Assembly (NCBI GenBank): GCA_001603905.1
Contig: LVAE01000091.1
Coordinates: forward strand, 30,265-94,264
Source of the DNA: Fibrobacterales bacterium Fibro_02
GTDB taxonomy: Bacteria; Fibrobacterota; Fibrobacteria; Fibrobacterales; Fibrobacteraceae
Reading direction: 5' to 3'
DNA: 64,000 nucleotides
Shown: in pieces, positions 1-6,825 of the stretch
Layout of the letters: each line of letters opens with the position of its first letter
Numbering within the stretch: position 1 is the first letter of the stretch
Position numbers and translations under genes: made by a program
Notes under the pieces: model-generated
The model's database searches: none
What the model was told of the DNA's origin: nothing
What the model saw: the letters and a program-made list of their open reading frames with translations, nothing else

Positions 1-1
1 C

Positions 2-892
2 ACGAATACGGCGAATAGGGAATCCGCCGGGAATGGCGAATTGGGTGCGCTCGTTGCGAAGAAGTATGCCGAGGCTCGGACGACCCAGACGGGCTTTGTG
101 GCAGTCGACGAAAAGAGCGACTCCTTGACCCTCGTGCTTGAAACCTTCGGCGGTTGCTTCAAGAACGATAATACCCTTTCGTACAATTTTGACTATTACT
201 ATGCGGATAGCCATACCTTCGCGTATAGCTTCAGGGGTGATACCCTTTTGCTGACTTACCGTTATATACCGGACCCATACGAGGTAGACCAGGAAGAATA
301 CGACGAGTCTCTCGTACTGGTGGGTGGCTTGTCGGGCGAGTTAGATGGCGTGTGGTTTTTGACTCAGTGCCGGTATCGGGAAGACAGAATGTATTGCGAC
401 AATGACGGTTATGACACGTATTTAAAACTGGACGGCAATAAGGTCGAAGTCCGTGTCGCGGACCGCGAAGGTTACGACTACATGCAGACTGTCTTTGTGA
501 ACCAGCTGTTCGATTTCCTCGGGAATGGGGGCTCTGTCCAGCTCGAAACTCCCTATTACTATTCAAGTACGGAATTTGGTCAGGAACGCTCTGGCATCGT
601 CATTCTAGAAAAGACGAATACCACGATGAAGTTTACCCATGCCGATTTGACGTTCGACCTGAGCATAGATTACGCCCGCTATGGTGATAGCTTGCACGTA
701 ACGCTCAAGTCGGGTGACGTGAGTTGTGTGGGGACGGTCCGCGAAATGGACGATGTCCTGCCTGAAGTATGCTCTGTCGACAATGAGGCTTACTTATGGA
801 AGTCGGACTCGGGCGCATATACGTACGAACGGAAGAATTCTCGTGAATTTGAAACCTGTATTGACGGAATTCTTGGACGCAATCAAGAATAA
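2..892 (+). CDS. Hypothetical protein, 5' end outside window
   Basis: The reading frame is open from base 2 to the TAA at 890-892, so the start lies upstream of the window. A TTG at 41 is in frame but has no ribosome-binding site. The visible 296 residues are acidic and rich in Tyr, Asp and Gly, with alternating hydrophobic and polar stretches that suggest beta structure, and with scattered Cys. No catalytic motif is recognised. The composition resembles the many secreted or lipoprotein hypotheticals of Fibrobacter, but the diagnostic N-terminus is missing. It converges on queH with only 3 bases between them. Confidence 0.6.
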   Translation, partial: TNTANRESAGNGELGALVAKKYAEARTTQTGFVAVDEKSDSLTLVLETFGGCFKNDNTLSYNFDYYYADSHTFAYSFRGDTLLLTYRYIPDPYEVDQEEYDESLVLVGGLSGELDGVWFLTQCRYREDRMYCDNDGYDTYLKLDGNKVEVRVADREGYDYMQTVFVNQLFDFLGNGGSVQLETPYYYSSTEFGQERSGIVILEKTNTTMKFTHADLTFDLSIDYARYGDSLHVTLKSGDVSCVGTVREMDDVLPEVCSVDNEAYLWKSDSGAYTYERKNSREFETCIDGILGRNQE

Positions 893-895
893 CGC

Positions 896-1606
896 TCAGC
901 GCGATTCTTCGCGCTTCTCCGCGTCGCGCTTGGAATACACGCAGCCACAGTAATTCTGCCGGTACAGATTGTATTCGGCAGAAAGCTGGATGGAACGCTT
1001 GTAACCGCCTTTCTTCTTGAAGTCGCTGGGCAGGCGGCGGATGCCGTAGATGTCGCATTGTTCCTGCACCACCTCGTTCAGCACCTGTGCATTCTTCATG
1101 GGGCTAATCGTGAGCGTGGTGGTGAAGTATTCGCAGTCCAGTTCCTTGGCGAGGCGGGCCGATTCGGCGAGGCGTAACTCGAAACACTTGCGGCAGCGCG
1201 CGCCTCCTTCGGGCTCATTTTCGAGTCCACGGACGGTGTCGTAGAATTTTTTCGGGTCGTATTCACCTTCAATCAGCGTGACCGGATACTTCGTCTTGAA
1301 TTCGGCAACGAACCGCTTGATTTCTTCGACGCGGTGGCGGTATTCTTCGTCAGGCGCGATATTCGGATTGTAGTAGAAAAGCGTAATCTTGAAATACTGC
1401 GACAGGTATTCGATGGTGTAGCTGCTGCACGGCGCACAGCAGGCATGCAGCAAAAGCGTCGGCACTTCGCCGGTGCGTTCCAGCCTGCGGATGATGTAAT
1501 CCAGGTCGCGCTGGTAATTATGCTTGGGATGGCCTTTGTCATGCCCGACTTGGTCGGGCATCTCCTTTTCGCGCTGAACAATGTGCGTTTGATCCTTTTC
1601 GGCCAT
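896..1606 (-). CDS. queH: Epoxyqueuosine reductase QueH
   Basis: 236 residues of the QueH (former DUF208) family, which reduces epoxyqueuosine to queuosine in tRNA as the non-orthologous replacement of QueG. The family-defining CCAPC cysteine motif lies near residue 56 (LLHACCAPCSSY), with further Cys pairs at CRKC and near the C-terminus (YCGC), which fit the metal and Fe-S ligands known for the family. The start ATG at 1604-1606 follows GGGAG. The first ~35 residues precede the conserved domain and include KEMPDQVGHDK, which is encoded by a palindromic repeat (1537-1569). The gene follows the membrane-protein gene 1610-2002 by 3 bases and is probably co-transcribed with it. Confidence 0.92.
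   Translation of the reverse strand: MAEKDQTHIVQREKEMPDQVGHDKGHPKHNYQRDLDYIIRRLERTGEVPTLLLHACCAPCSSYTIEYLSQYFKITLFYYNPNIAPDEEYRHRVEEIKRFVAEFKTKYPVTLIEGEYDPKKFYDTVRGLENEPEGGARCRKCFELRLAESARLAKELDCEYFTTTLTISPMKNAQVLNEVVQEQCDIYGIRRLPSDFKKKGGYKRSIQLSAEYNLYRQNYCGCVYSKRDAEKREESR
1537..1569. repeat. Palindromic repeat, family 1, inside queH
   Basis: The core GCCCGACTTGGTCGGGC is a perfect inverted repeat around TTG, flanked by GTCAT on the left and ATCTCCTTTT on the right. The same architecture recurs at 28549-28584 and, diverged, at 54250-54280, 32834-32866 and 32890-32919. Here it lies within the coding sequence and encodes part of the QueH N-terminal extension in frame. Confidence 0.75.
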
Positions 1607-1609
1607 ATA

Positions 1610-2002
1610 TTACTCCCAGCTTAAAGTGCCAAAAGCCGTAATCCAGAAGCAGATACTAGTCACGACGGCGAAGCTTCCCATCACGGTGCGTTCCTTGTGG
1701 GCGGTGCTGAAGAGGACCGTCGCGGTATAGAACGTGAGGTACAGCGCAAAGAAGAACGCGAGAATGCGCGTCACCATAAACGGGATAATCTCGGGCAGAA
1801 CATGCCCCGCCGAAAGCAACACGAAAAGGGCGACGAACTGCATCGTGGTCGGCACGATGAAAGCCTTGCGGACCTCGGGCGGAATCACCTTGTAGCGGGC
1901 GTTCATGGCGTAGGCGCCGAGCGGGGCTCCACAGGCGAGCGCAATGTTCAAGGCGATGGAGGGCAGAAAGGCGATTGCCCCGATGATGGTTGCAATAATC
2001 AT
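1610..2002 (-). CDS. Small integral membrane protein, unknown function
   Basis: 130 residues with four predicted membrane helices (roughly residues 2-26, 48-68, 72-95 and 105-127). No family is recognised with confidence. The ATG is at 2000-2002 with no clear Shine-Dalgarno. A strong terminator-like hairpin (2031-2075) lies about 30 bases upstream on the same strand, so expression may depend on readthrough. It is the first gene of a likely two-gene unit with queH. Linkage to queH makes a role in transport of a queuosine precursor conceivable, but nothing in the sequence shows this. Confidence 0.7.
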   Translation of the reverse strand: MIIATIIGAIAFLPSIALNIALACGAPLGAYAMNARYKVIPPEVRKAFIVPTTMQFVALFVLLSAGHVLPEIIPFMVTRILAFFFALYLTFYTATVLFSTAHKERTVMGSFAVVTSICFWITAFGTLSWE

Positions 2003-2030
2003 TAGCGAAAAAATAGAATTTAGTCCGCCG

Positions 2031-2075
2031 AAAAAAAAGGACGGCCCCGGGTAAAGGAGGTAACCTAGGGCCGTC
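2031..2075 (-). terminator. Rho-independent terminator or attenuator upstream of the queH unit
   Basis: Read on the minus strand, GACGGCCC (2075-2068) pairs perfectly with GGGCCGTC (2047-2040) and is followed by eight T. No gene precedes it on this strand, so it either ends a small RNA or attenuates the 1610-2002/queH unit. Confidence 0.65.
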
Positions 2076-2206
2076 AGGGAGTGTTTGGGTGCCTATAAAA
2101 TAGATTTTCAGGTCTGGAAAAACTATGTCCATGGAGAAAATCGCGTTTACCGAAGTAAACAGGTTTGTATACATCGGCTAAGGCCTTATTTATCGGCGAA
2201 TGCCTG

Positions 2207-2222
2207 TGTGATTTTGCTCACA
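2207..2222. promoter_or_regulatory. Crp/Fnr-type operator
   Basis: TGTGATTTTGCTCACA is an exact TGTGA-N6-TCACA palindrome, extended by one further base pair on each side (G/C). It lies 83 bases before the nitrilase-fold gene and about 200 bases before the divergent membrane-protein gene. A second exact match occurs at 38384-38399. Confidence 0.55.
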
Positions 2223-2304
2223 CGCGGGGGCTGCAAATTTTGTGTCGAGTGCACCACTATTTTCCCTTTTTCTTTTTTTTGTTTTTATTTTTTAGTTACT
2301 ACTT

Positions 2305-3714
2305 ATGCAGAACCTTTATAACATTGTTGCGGAATTGTGTGCGACCATCGTGAATTCCTGCTCCGAAGAATTCTTTGTGAGGTACAGTTGCGTTTCTCCT
2401 GCTGAAAAGAAACGTATCTACAAGGAAGTCCAGGCGGGGGTCGGATCCTTGTTCCTGGCGAAGCCGGAAGGCGTTCTGGATGGTCATGGCAACGAATCGA
2501 TCCGTGAGCTTGCACCGGCTGACTTGACCGAGGAATTTTTCTCAAATCTGCAGGCGCTCATTGGGCGCTTTACGGAAAACGATGATTATTATGCGATGCT
2601 TGGACTTTTGCAGATTCTGGATCATTCCATGGTTCAGTTGCTGAACGGAGCGATTGCTGAATTTGAACAGGAAAGTTTTTCGATAGTCCTGAATACGAAC
2701 CGCGAATCGGTGGGCGTTGGAATTTTGCCGCGCTGCTCGTGTATTTGGGAACGCAAGCATCGCTTGGTGCACCGTTACAACAATCTTGAAAGTTTTCTGT
2801 ACAATATCTTGCTGATTGAAAATTCGGTGCTGGGCGAACTGATCGACGAACATTACTTCTTGCAGAAGGATTTGTTCCCGCGGTTTAGGGAACGCAACGC
2901 CGTGAAGATTGCGGCGACTCCTTTAAGGCGTGAGCGGAATTTCAAGGTCAAGTTGAGTGACAAGGACAAGGTCCAGTATTTCAACATTGCCTACGAAAAT
3001 CCTTCGTTTGAAGCGGATAACGAACTCATCTGGAAAAAGATTTGGGCCGCAGCCGAAAACGAAAGCGATATCGTCGTGTTTCCGGAACTTCTGGGAAATG
3101 CGGAGACTGCGGGTTATGTTGCTGCTAAAATAAAGTCGCTCCAGCCGGCAGAGGCGCAGAAGATTCCTTCGCTGATTGTTTTGCCGTCGTATTGGGAAAA
3201 GAACCGCAATGTCGTTACGGTCATGGACAAGTTCGGCAACGTGATTTGCAAACAGAACAAGCAGAATCCGTTCCGCAAGGAATTCGACGGAGTCGGTTAT
3301 CTGGAGCAGATCAATTCGAACCTCGTGGTGAACATTCTGCATTTTGAAGGCATTGGACGCATTGCGATTATGGTCTGCCGAGATTTCTTGGAAACCGAGT
3401 ATATGCGTCAGCTGATGCGTTGCTTCAAGCTCACGCTGATTATCGTGCCCTCGTTTTCGACAGGTTCCTACGATTTCCGCCGTTCGTTTGACCTTTGCGC
3501 CCATGAAGACTGCAACGTGGTTTGGATTAATACCTGCGCGGCGCTTATCAAGGGGAAAGAGGCTAATTTCCAGGATATCGGCTATGTGCGCAAGCGAATT
3601 TCCCGCAATGAGGACGAAGCGCAGATGCTCTACAAGATGCCCATTTGCGATGGTGCGTTCAAGGGGGCGTGTGCGCATGACTGCATTTATTACGAGACCA
3701 TTCAAGGGGTGTGA
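2305..3714 (+). CDS. Nitrilase-fold (carbon-nitrogen hydrolase) protein with unknown N-terminal domain
   Basis: 469 residues. The C-terminal half (about 210-440) has the nitrilase-superfamily pattern: Glu in VVFPELL, Lys in KQNKQNPF and Cys in MVCRDF form the expected Glu-Lys-Cys triad, followed by VWINT. Members hydrolyse amides or nitriles or transfer acyl groups. The N-terminal ~210 residues are predicted mostly helical and are not recognised; ordinary nitrilases are about 270-330 residues without such an extension. There is no signal peptide, so it is probably cytoplasmic. It overlaps the Nudix gene downstream, which suggests a functional pair. A Crp-like site lies upstream. The ATG at 2305 has no good ribosome-binding site. 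The substrate is unknown. Confidence 0.75.
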   Translation: MQNLYNIVAELCATIVNSCSEEFFVRYSCVSPAEKKRIYKEVQAGVGSLFLAKPEGVLDGHGNESIRELAPADLTEEFFSNLQALIGRFTENDDYYAMLGLLQILDHSMVQLLNGAIAEFEQESFSIVLNTNRESVGVGILPRCSCIWERKHRLVHRYNNLESFLYNILLIENSVLGELIDEHYFLQKDLFPRFRERNAVKIAATPLRRERNFKVKLSDKDKVQYFNIAYENPSFEADNELIWKKIWAAAENESDIVVFPELLGNAETAGYVAAKIKSLQPAEAQKIPSLIVLPSYWEKNRNVVTVMDKFGNVICKQNKQNPFRKEFDGVGYLEQINSNLVVNILHFEGIGRIAIMVCRDFLETEYMRQLMRCFKLTLIIVPSFSTGSYDFRRSFDLCAHEDCNVVWINTCAALIKGKEANFQDIGYVRKRISRNEDEAQMLYKMPICDGAFKGACAHDCIYYETIQGV

Positions 3715-3716
3715 TT

Positions 3717-4277
3717 ATGGAATTCGAGTCGATCGAAAAGGTCCATCAGGGCAAGTTTATTACCCGTTACGACATTCATTACAGGACGGTCAGTGGCAAG
3801 GCTAAGACCTACGAGATGATTAGCCGCAATCCCGACATCACGGGTCTCAAGGATATGCTTGAAAAGAAGCCACATGCTGTCGTGATGATTATGCATGACT
3901 GCACCGGTCAAAAGATTTTACTTTGTAAGGAATACCGGATGGCGGTCGGCGAGAGCATCTATAATTTCCCGGCGGGATTGATCGATCCGGGCGAAACGTA
4001 CGAAGAGGCGGCTGCCCGCGAACTCCGCGAGGAGACAGGGCTTTCGCTGAAGCGCATCGACGAAGTATGGAAACCGAGCTATTCGGCAGTGGGCTTTTCT
4101 AACGAGCGAAACGTGGTTGTCGTAGGCGTGGCCGGAGGGGAAATCCGCCCGAGCGATTCGGAACTTGAGGAAATTCAGGCGCAATGGTTCGACAAGAAGC
4201 AGATCCGCGAAATCCTTAAGGATGAACGCCTTTCGGCCCGCACGCAGACTTATTGCGCCTTGTGGAGCCGCACCTAA
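3717..4277 (+). CDS. Nudix hydrolase, ADP-sugar pyrophosphatase-like
   Basis: 186 residues. The Nudix box Gx5Ex7REUxEExGU is complete: GLIDPGETYEEAAAREL then REETGL, near residue 90. The preceding YNFPAG and the overall length fit ADP-ribose/ADP-sugar pyrophosphatases, which cleave a nucleoside diphosphate linked to another group using Mg ions. I chose ATG 3717 because AAGGGG at 3704-3709 is well spaced for it; a GTG at 3711 overlaps the upstream stop but is too close to that site. The gene abuts the nitrilase gene and so is translationally coupled or nearly so. Its stop overlaps the end of the convergent gene at 4274. Confidence 0.88.
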   Translation: MEFESIEKVHQGKFITRYDIHYRTVSGKAKTYEMISRNPDITGLKDMLEKKPHAVVMIMHDCTGQKILLCKEYRMAVGESIYNFPAGLIDPGETYEEAAARELREETGLSLKRIDEVWKPSYSAVGFSNERNVVVVGVAGGEIRPSDSELEEIQAQWFDKKQIREILKDERLSARTQTYCALWSRT

Positions 4278-5782
4278 AAAATAAATCTGGCGAAGAATGC
4301 TGCATGTAGGGGGTGGAGCGGGGTTTCGGCGGTACGCCGAAACGTGACCGCGAGCGACAGCTGCAAAAAGTCGGTGCCTACTTCGGTGGAACTGCGAACT
4401 TGGAGCTCGCGGGCAGGCGATCCCTTCGGAATCGCGACCGCTACACCCGCGCTGTTGAATGAGTCGAGTGCGTAAGTGGCGCCCGCCTCATAAAGAGGCG
4501 GGGCGAATCCTTTTCCCCTCGTGTGCCTCGCGCGGATTTTCCCGTTGAATGCGAGTTGCTCGCCGCTTTCGATATCCCAGGTCGACCGGATTTTAAGTGC
4601 CAGGTCGTTTTGCCTGCAGCGCTCCTCTGCCTGTAAGCAGGTTGCGCTCGCTTCGCTCCGCAGGATGGCGGGACCCGTTGCCGCCGATGCCTTCATTCGC
4701 GTCTTGCTGGAGTCGCTTCTGAGGGGGATGATGGTGCGGGCATTTACGCCGAACTTGCTCCTCCACGAATCCGCCGCGGTCACCGCCAGAGTCTGGCTTC
4801 CCCAGAAACGGCTGCTTGCAATCGTTGAACTCAGGTGGGCTTCTCTCGGCAATGAATCTCCGTGCAGGTAGGCATCCGCCTTCCACGCGACAGTCGCGAG
4901 ATCTGTTTTTTCCCGGTAGTGGAGCTGTATCTTGATTAAGGGAATGTCATGTCCGTTTTCGGGAATCCACCAGGCGGCAACGTTTCCCCAATTCCCCTTG
5001 GCTGCTGCCGAGATGGAATGCCTTTCGGTGCCGTATGGTTCCGAGGAGTCGCTCGTACCCGTGTGCTGATGCCGCCAGTATGCAAGTTCCAGTTCCGTCC
5101 CCTTATCGTAAACGAAACCGAGGCTTGCCCGTGTTGTCTTGGCGGTGTCCAGGAGCGCGCCTAGTCTGAATTTCCAGATGGGATAAAACGCCGCCGTGCC
5201 CCACAAGGTGTCGAGCGGAATGTTGCTGTGAAGTTCCTTTGTCGAAATCTGCCCCAGGTGTGCCTCGCTACCTGCGTTTCTGTAAGTCAAGAGCGACTGA
5301 GTGCCGAGCCGCAACGAATAGCGGTAAAAATCCAGCCGCAGTTCCGTGCGTTCGCTTTCCAGGTGCCCCAGGGAATCTGTCCGGCCTCGCCATTCAATAT
5401 GCCCGTGAGGAATCACGCTCGGCCGGGCATCCTTTTTTTGAGCGCGTGTGACTTTCTCTTTTGAGGTGTGCGTGTCCTCGGTGCGAGTGGATTCCTTCCT
5501 TAATTTTTTTTTGGCCGATGCATTGCGGTGTTGTTTCTCAAGCTGTTTTTCAGTTACGCAACTTTCCAGGGCGTACACTTCGGCGAGCATACATGCTTCC
5601 TGCAAGTTGCCTTCTTCGATAAGGTCCAGGATTTCGCGAGCCTCGTCGCCATCGATGACGCCGCTGTCCCACCATTCGAAAACCTTTGCCTCGTCTAGTG
5701 ACTGGCTCGCGGCGACTGTTGACCAGACAAGTGCCCAAACAAGGGCGGCGAACAAAATTCTTGCGCAGTATAGTTTTCTCAT
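4274..5782 (-). CDS. Exported cell-envelope protein, probable outer-membrane beta-barrel
   Basis: 502 residues. Residues 1-25 form a signal peptide (MRKLYCARILFAALVWAL, then cleavage near VAAS). Residues 28-75 are acidic and helical (EWWDSGVIDGDEAREIL), followed by a Lys/Arg-rich linker (about 80-125). From about 130 the sequence is a long series of alternating short amphipathic strands and turns ending in FARFIF; a terminal Phe is typical of outer-membrane barrels. The helical segment followed by a barrel recalls ComEA/helix-hairpin-helix-type exported proteins, but I cannot assign a family. The stop overlaps the Nudix stop by 4 bases in convergent orientation. Confidence 0.7.
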   Translation of the reverse strand: MRKLYCARILFAALVWALVWSTVAASQSLDEAKVFEWWDSGVIDGDEAREILDLIEEGNLQEACMLAEVYALESCVTEKQLEKQHRNASAKKKLRKESTRTEDTHTSKEKVTRAQKKDARPSVIPHGHIEWRGRTDSLGHLESERTELRLDFYRYSLRLGTQSLLTYRNAGSEAHLGQISTKELHSNIPLDTLWGTAAFYPIWKFRLGALLDTAKTTRASLGFVYDKGTELELAYWRHQHTGTSDSSEPYGTERHSISAAAKGNWGNVAAWWIPENGHDIPLIKIQLHYREKTDLATVAWKADAYLHGDSLPREAHLSSTIASSRFWGSQTLAVTAADSWRSKFGVNARTIIPLRSDSSKTRMKASAATGPAILRSEASATCLQAEERCRQNDLALKIRSTWDIESGEQLAFNGKIRARHTRGKGFAPPLYEAGATYALDSFNSAGVAVAIPKGSPARELQVRSSTEVGTDFLQLSLAVTFRRTAETPLHPLHAAFFARFIF

Positions 5783-5864
5783 TTTCGGAGTTCCTCTATA
5801 CTATACACGCACGATTCCTGAAAATTATCCCTTTGGGCTCCTTTTTATTTCTACTTTTGTGGTT

Positions 5865-6698
5865 ATGGCAAGTAACTGGTCCAAGAAACCGTTTTCAAGG
5901 GAATCCGCGCAGTCTCGCGACGGATCTCAACGGCAATCTTCTCGAAATGCAGGTTCCCGTCAACCGTCCCGCAATGCGTCCGCAGCAGGTCGCGACTTCG
6001 TGCCGCACCTCAAGGCGCCCCGTACCGACTTCCCGCTGTTTAACGGCAAACGCGTCACGCCCTCGCTTGCGGGCCTCGACAAGTTGCTGCATTACTACGG
6101 CGTAGAACTGCAGCCTGAAACGCTCCAGCAGATTTGGGAATTCCACCAGCTGCTGCGTGCGAACAACGACGACCAGGATTTGACTCGCCTGAACGCTTTC
6201 GAGACGATGGTGGAACGCCACTACGCCGACTGCACGCTGATTAATGCCTACGTGCCTAAGTGGCCTGCTCGCATGATCGATGTCGGCAGCGGTGCCGGTT
6301 TTCCGGGGATTCCTCTCAAGATCGTGAATCCCTCCATCCGCCTTACGCTCTGCGAACCGCGCCCGAACCGCATCAACTTCCTCAACATGGTCATCGAGAA
6401 GATGGGCCTCAAGGGAATCGACGTGTTCGGCCACAAGGTGACGAGCCGCAGCATGACCATCCCCGTGGACGGTGTCATCAGCCGCGCCTTTGAACTTATG
6501 GAAAAGACCCTTCCGCGTATCGCCAACTCGCTCAAGGTGGGCGGCCGCGTGTTCTTCATGAAGGGCCCCGCCGTGGCCGACGAACTCAAGACTTTCCATC
6601 CCGAAGATTTCGGCTACAAGTTTGTAGGGAAGCATTTCTACACGATTCCGAACAGTACGCAGGAACGTGCCCTTATTATCCTTGAACGCATAGAGTAG
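5865..6698 (+). CDS. rsmG: 16S rRNA (guanine-N7-)methyltransferase RsmG
   Basis: 277 residues. RsmG (GidB) methylates N7 of G527 in 16S rRNA using S-adenosylmethionine. The SAM-binding loop DVGSGAGFPGIPLKI is a textbook match, followed by LCEPRPNRINFL and by ISRAFE. The first ~50 residues are a low-complexity Ser/Arg/Gln extension (SRESAQSRDGSQRQSSRN) that ordinary RsmG proteins lack and that may bind RNA. The frame is open far upstream to 5448, but that stretch is antisense to the neighbouring gene, so ATG 5865 is the sensible start. It stands alone, divergent from 4274-5782. Confidence 0.92.
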   Translation: MASNWSKKPFSRESAQSRDGSQRQSSRNAGSRQPSRNASAAGRDFVPHLKAPRTDFPLFNGKRVTPSLAGLDKLLHYYGVELQPETLQQIWEFHQLLRANNDDQDLTRLNAFETMVERHYADCTLINAYVPKWPARMIDVGSGAGFPGIPLKIVNPSIRLTLCEPRPNRINFLNMVIEKMGLKGIDVFGHKVTSRSMTIPVDGVISRAFELMEKTLPRIANSLKVGGRVFFMKGPAVADELKTFHPEDFGYKFVGKHFYTIPNSTQERALIILERIE

Positions 6699-6741
6699 TT
6701 TTCGCGTGGAATAGCTCGTTTTCCGTGAAAATATTTTCATC

Positions 6742-6772
6742 AAAAAAAGTCAGGCCTTTCGCCTGACTTTCA
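6742..6772. terminator. Bidirectional terminator between rsmG and the PorV-like gene
   Basis: AAAGTCAGGC and GCCTGACTTT form a perfect ten-base stem around CTTTC, with A-rich sequence before it and T-rich sequence after it. It serves the two converging genes. Confidence 0.9.
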
Positions 6773-6825
6773 TTTTGTTTTCTAGACTCTTTTTGAATCT
6801 GTCGTGTAGGGCGTAGCCCGTTTTG

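Larger units (their letters stand above)
2003..2304. other. Intergenic region with several hairpins
   Basis: This 302-base divergent region holds no convincing gene. It contains a minus-strand terminator hairpin (2031-2075), a perfect GTTTAC-CGAA-GTAAAC hairpin (2145-2160), an eight-base palindrome TGTATACA (2166-2173), a Crp-like palindrome (2207-2222) and a T-rich tract (2260-2293) just before the nitrilase gene. A minus-strand small RNA or leader ending at 2031 is possible. Confidence 0.5.

Noticed and set aside
2031..2175. preQ1 riboswitch upstream of queH
   Set aside because: The conserved preQ1-I core and pseudoknot sequences are not visible, and only the terminator is clear.
2085..2321. 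A 78-codon plus-strand frame in the 2-2.3 kb gap
   Set aside because: No ribosome site, low-complexity C-terminus running into the T-rich tract, and overlap with hairpins; not supported as a gene.
5448..5864. Long N-terminal extension of RsmG
   Set aside because: This segment is antisense to the signal-peptide region of 4274-5782 and has no RsmG similarity; ATG 5865 fits better.
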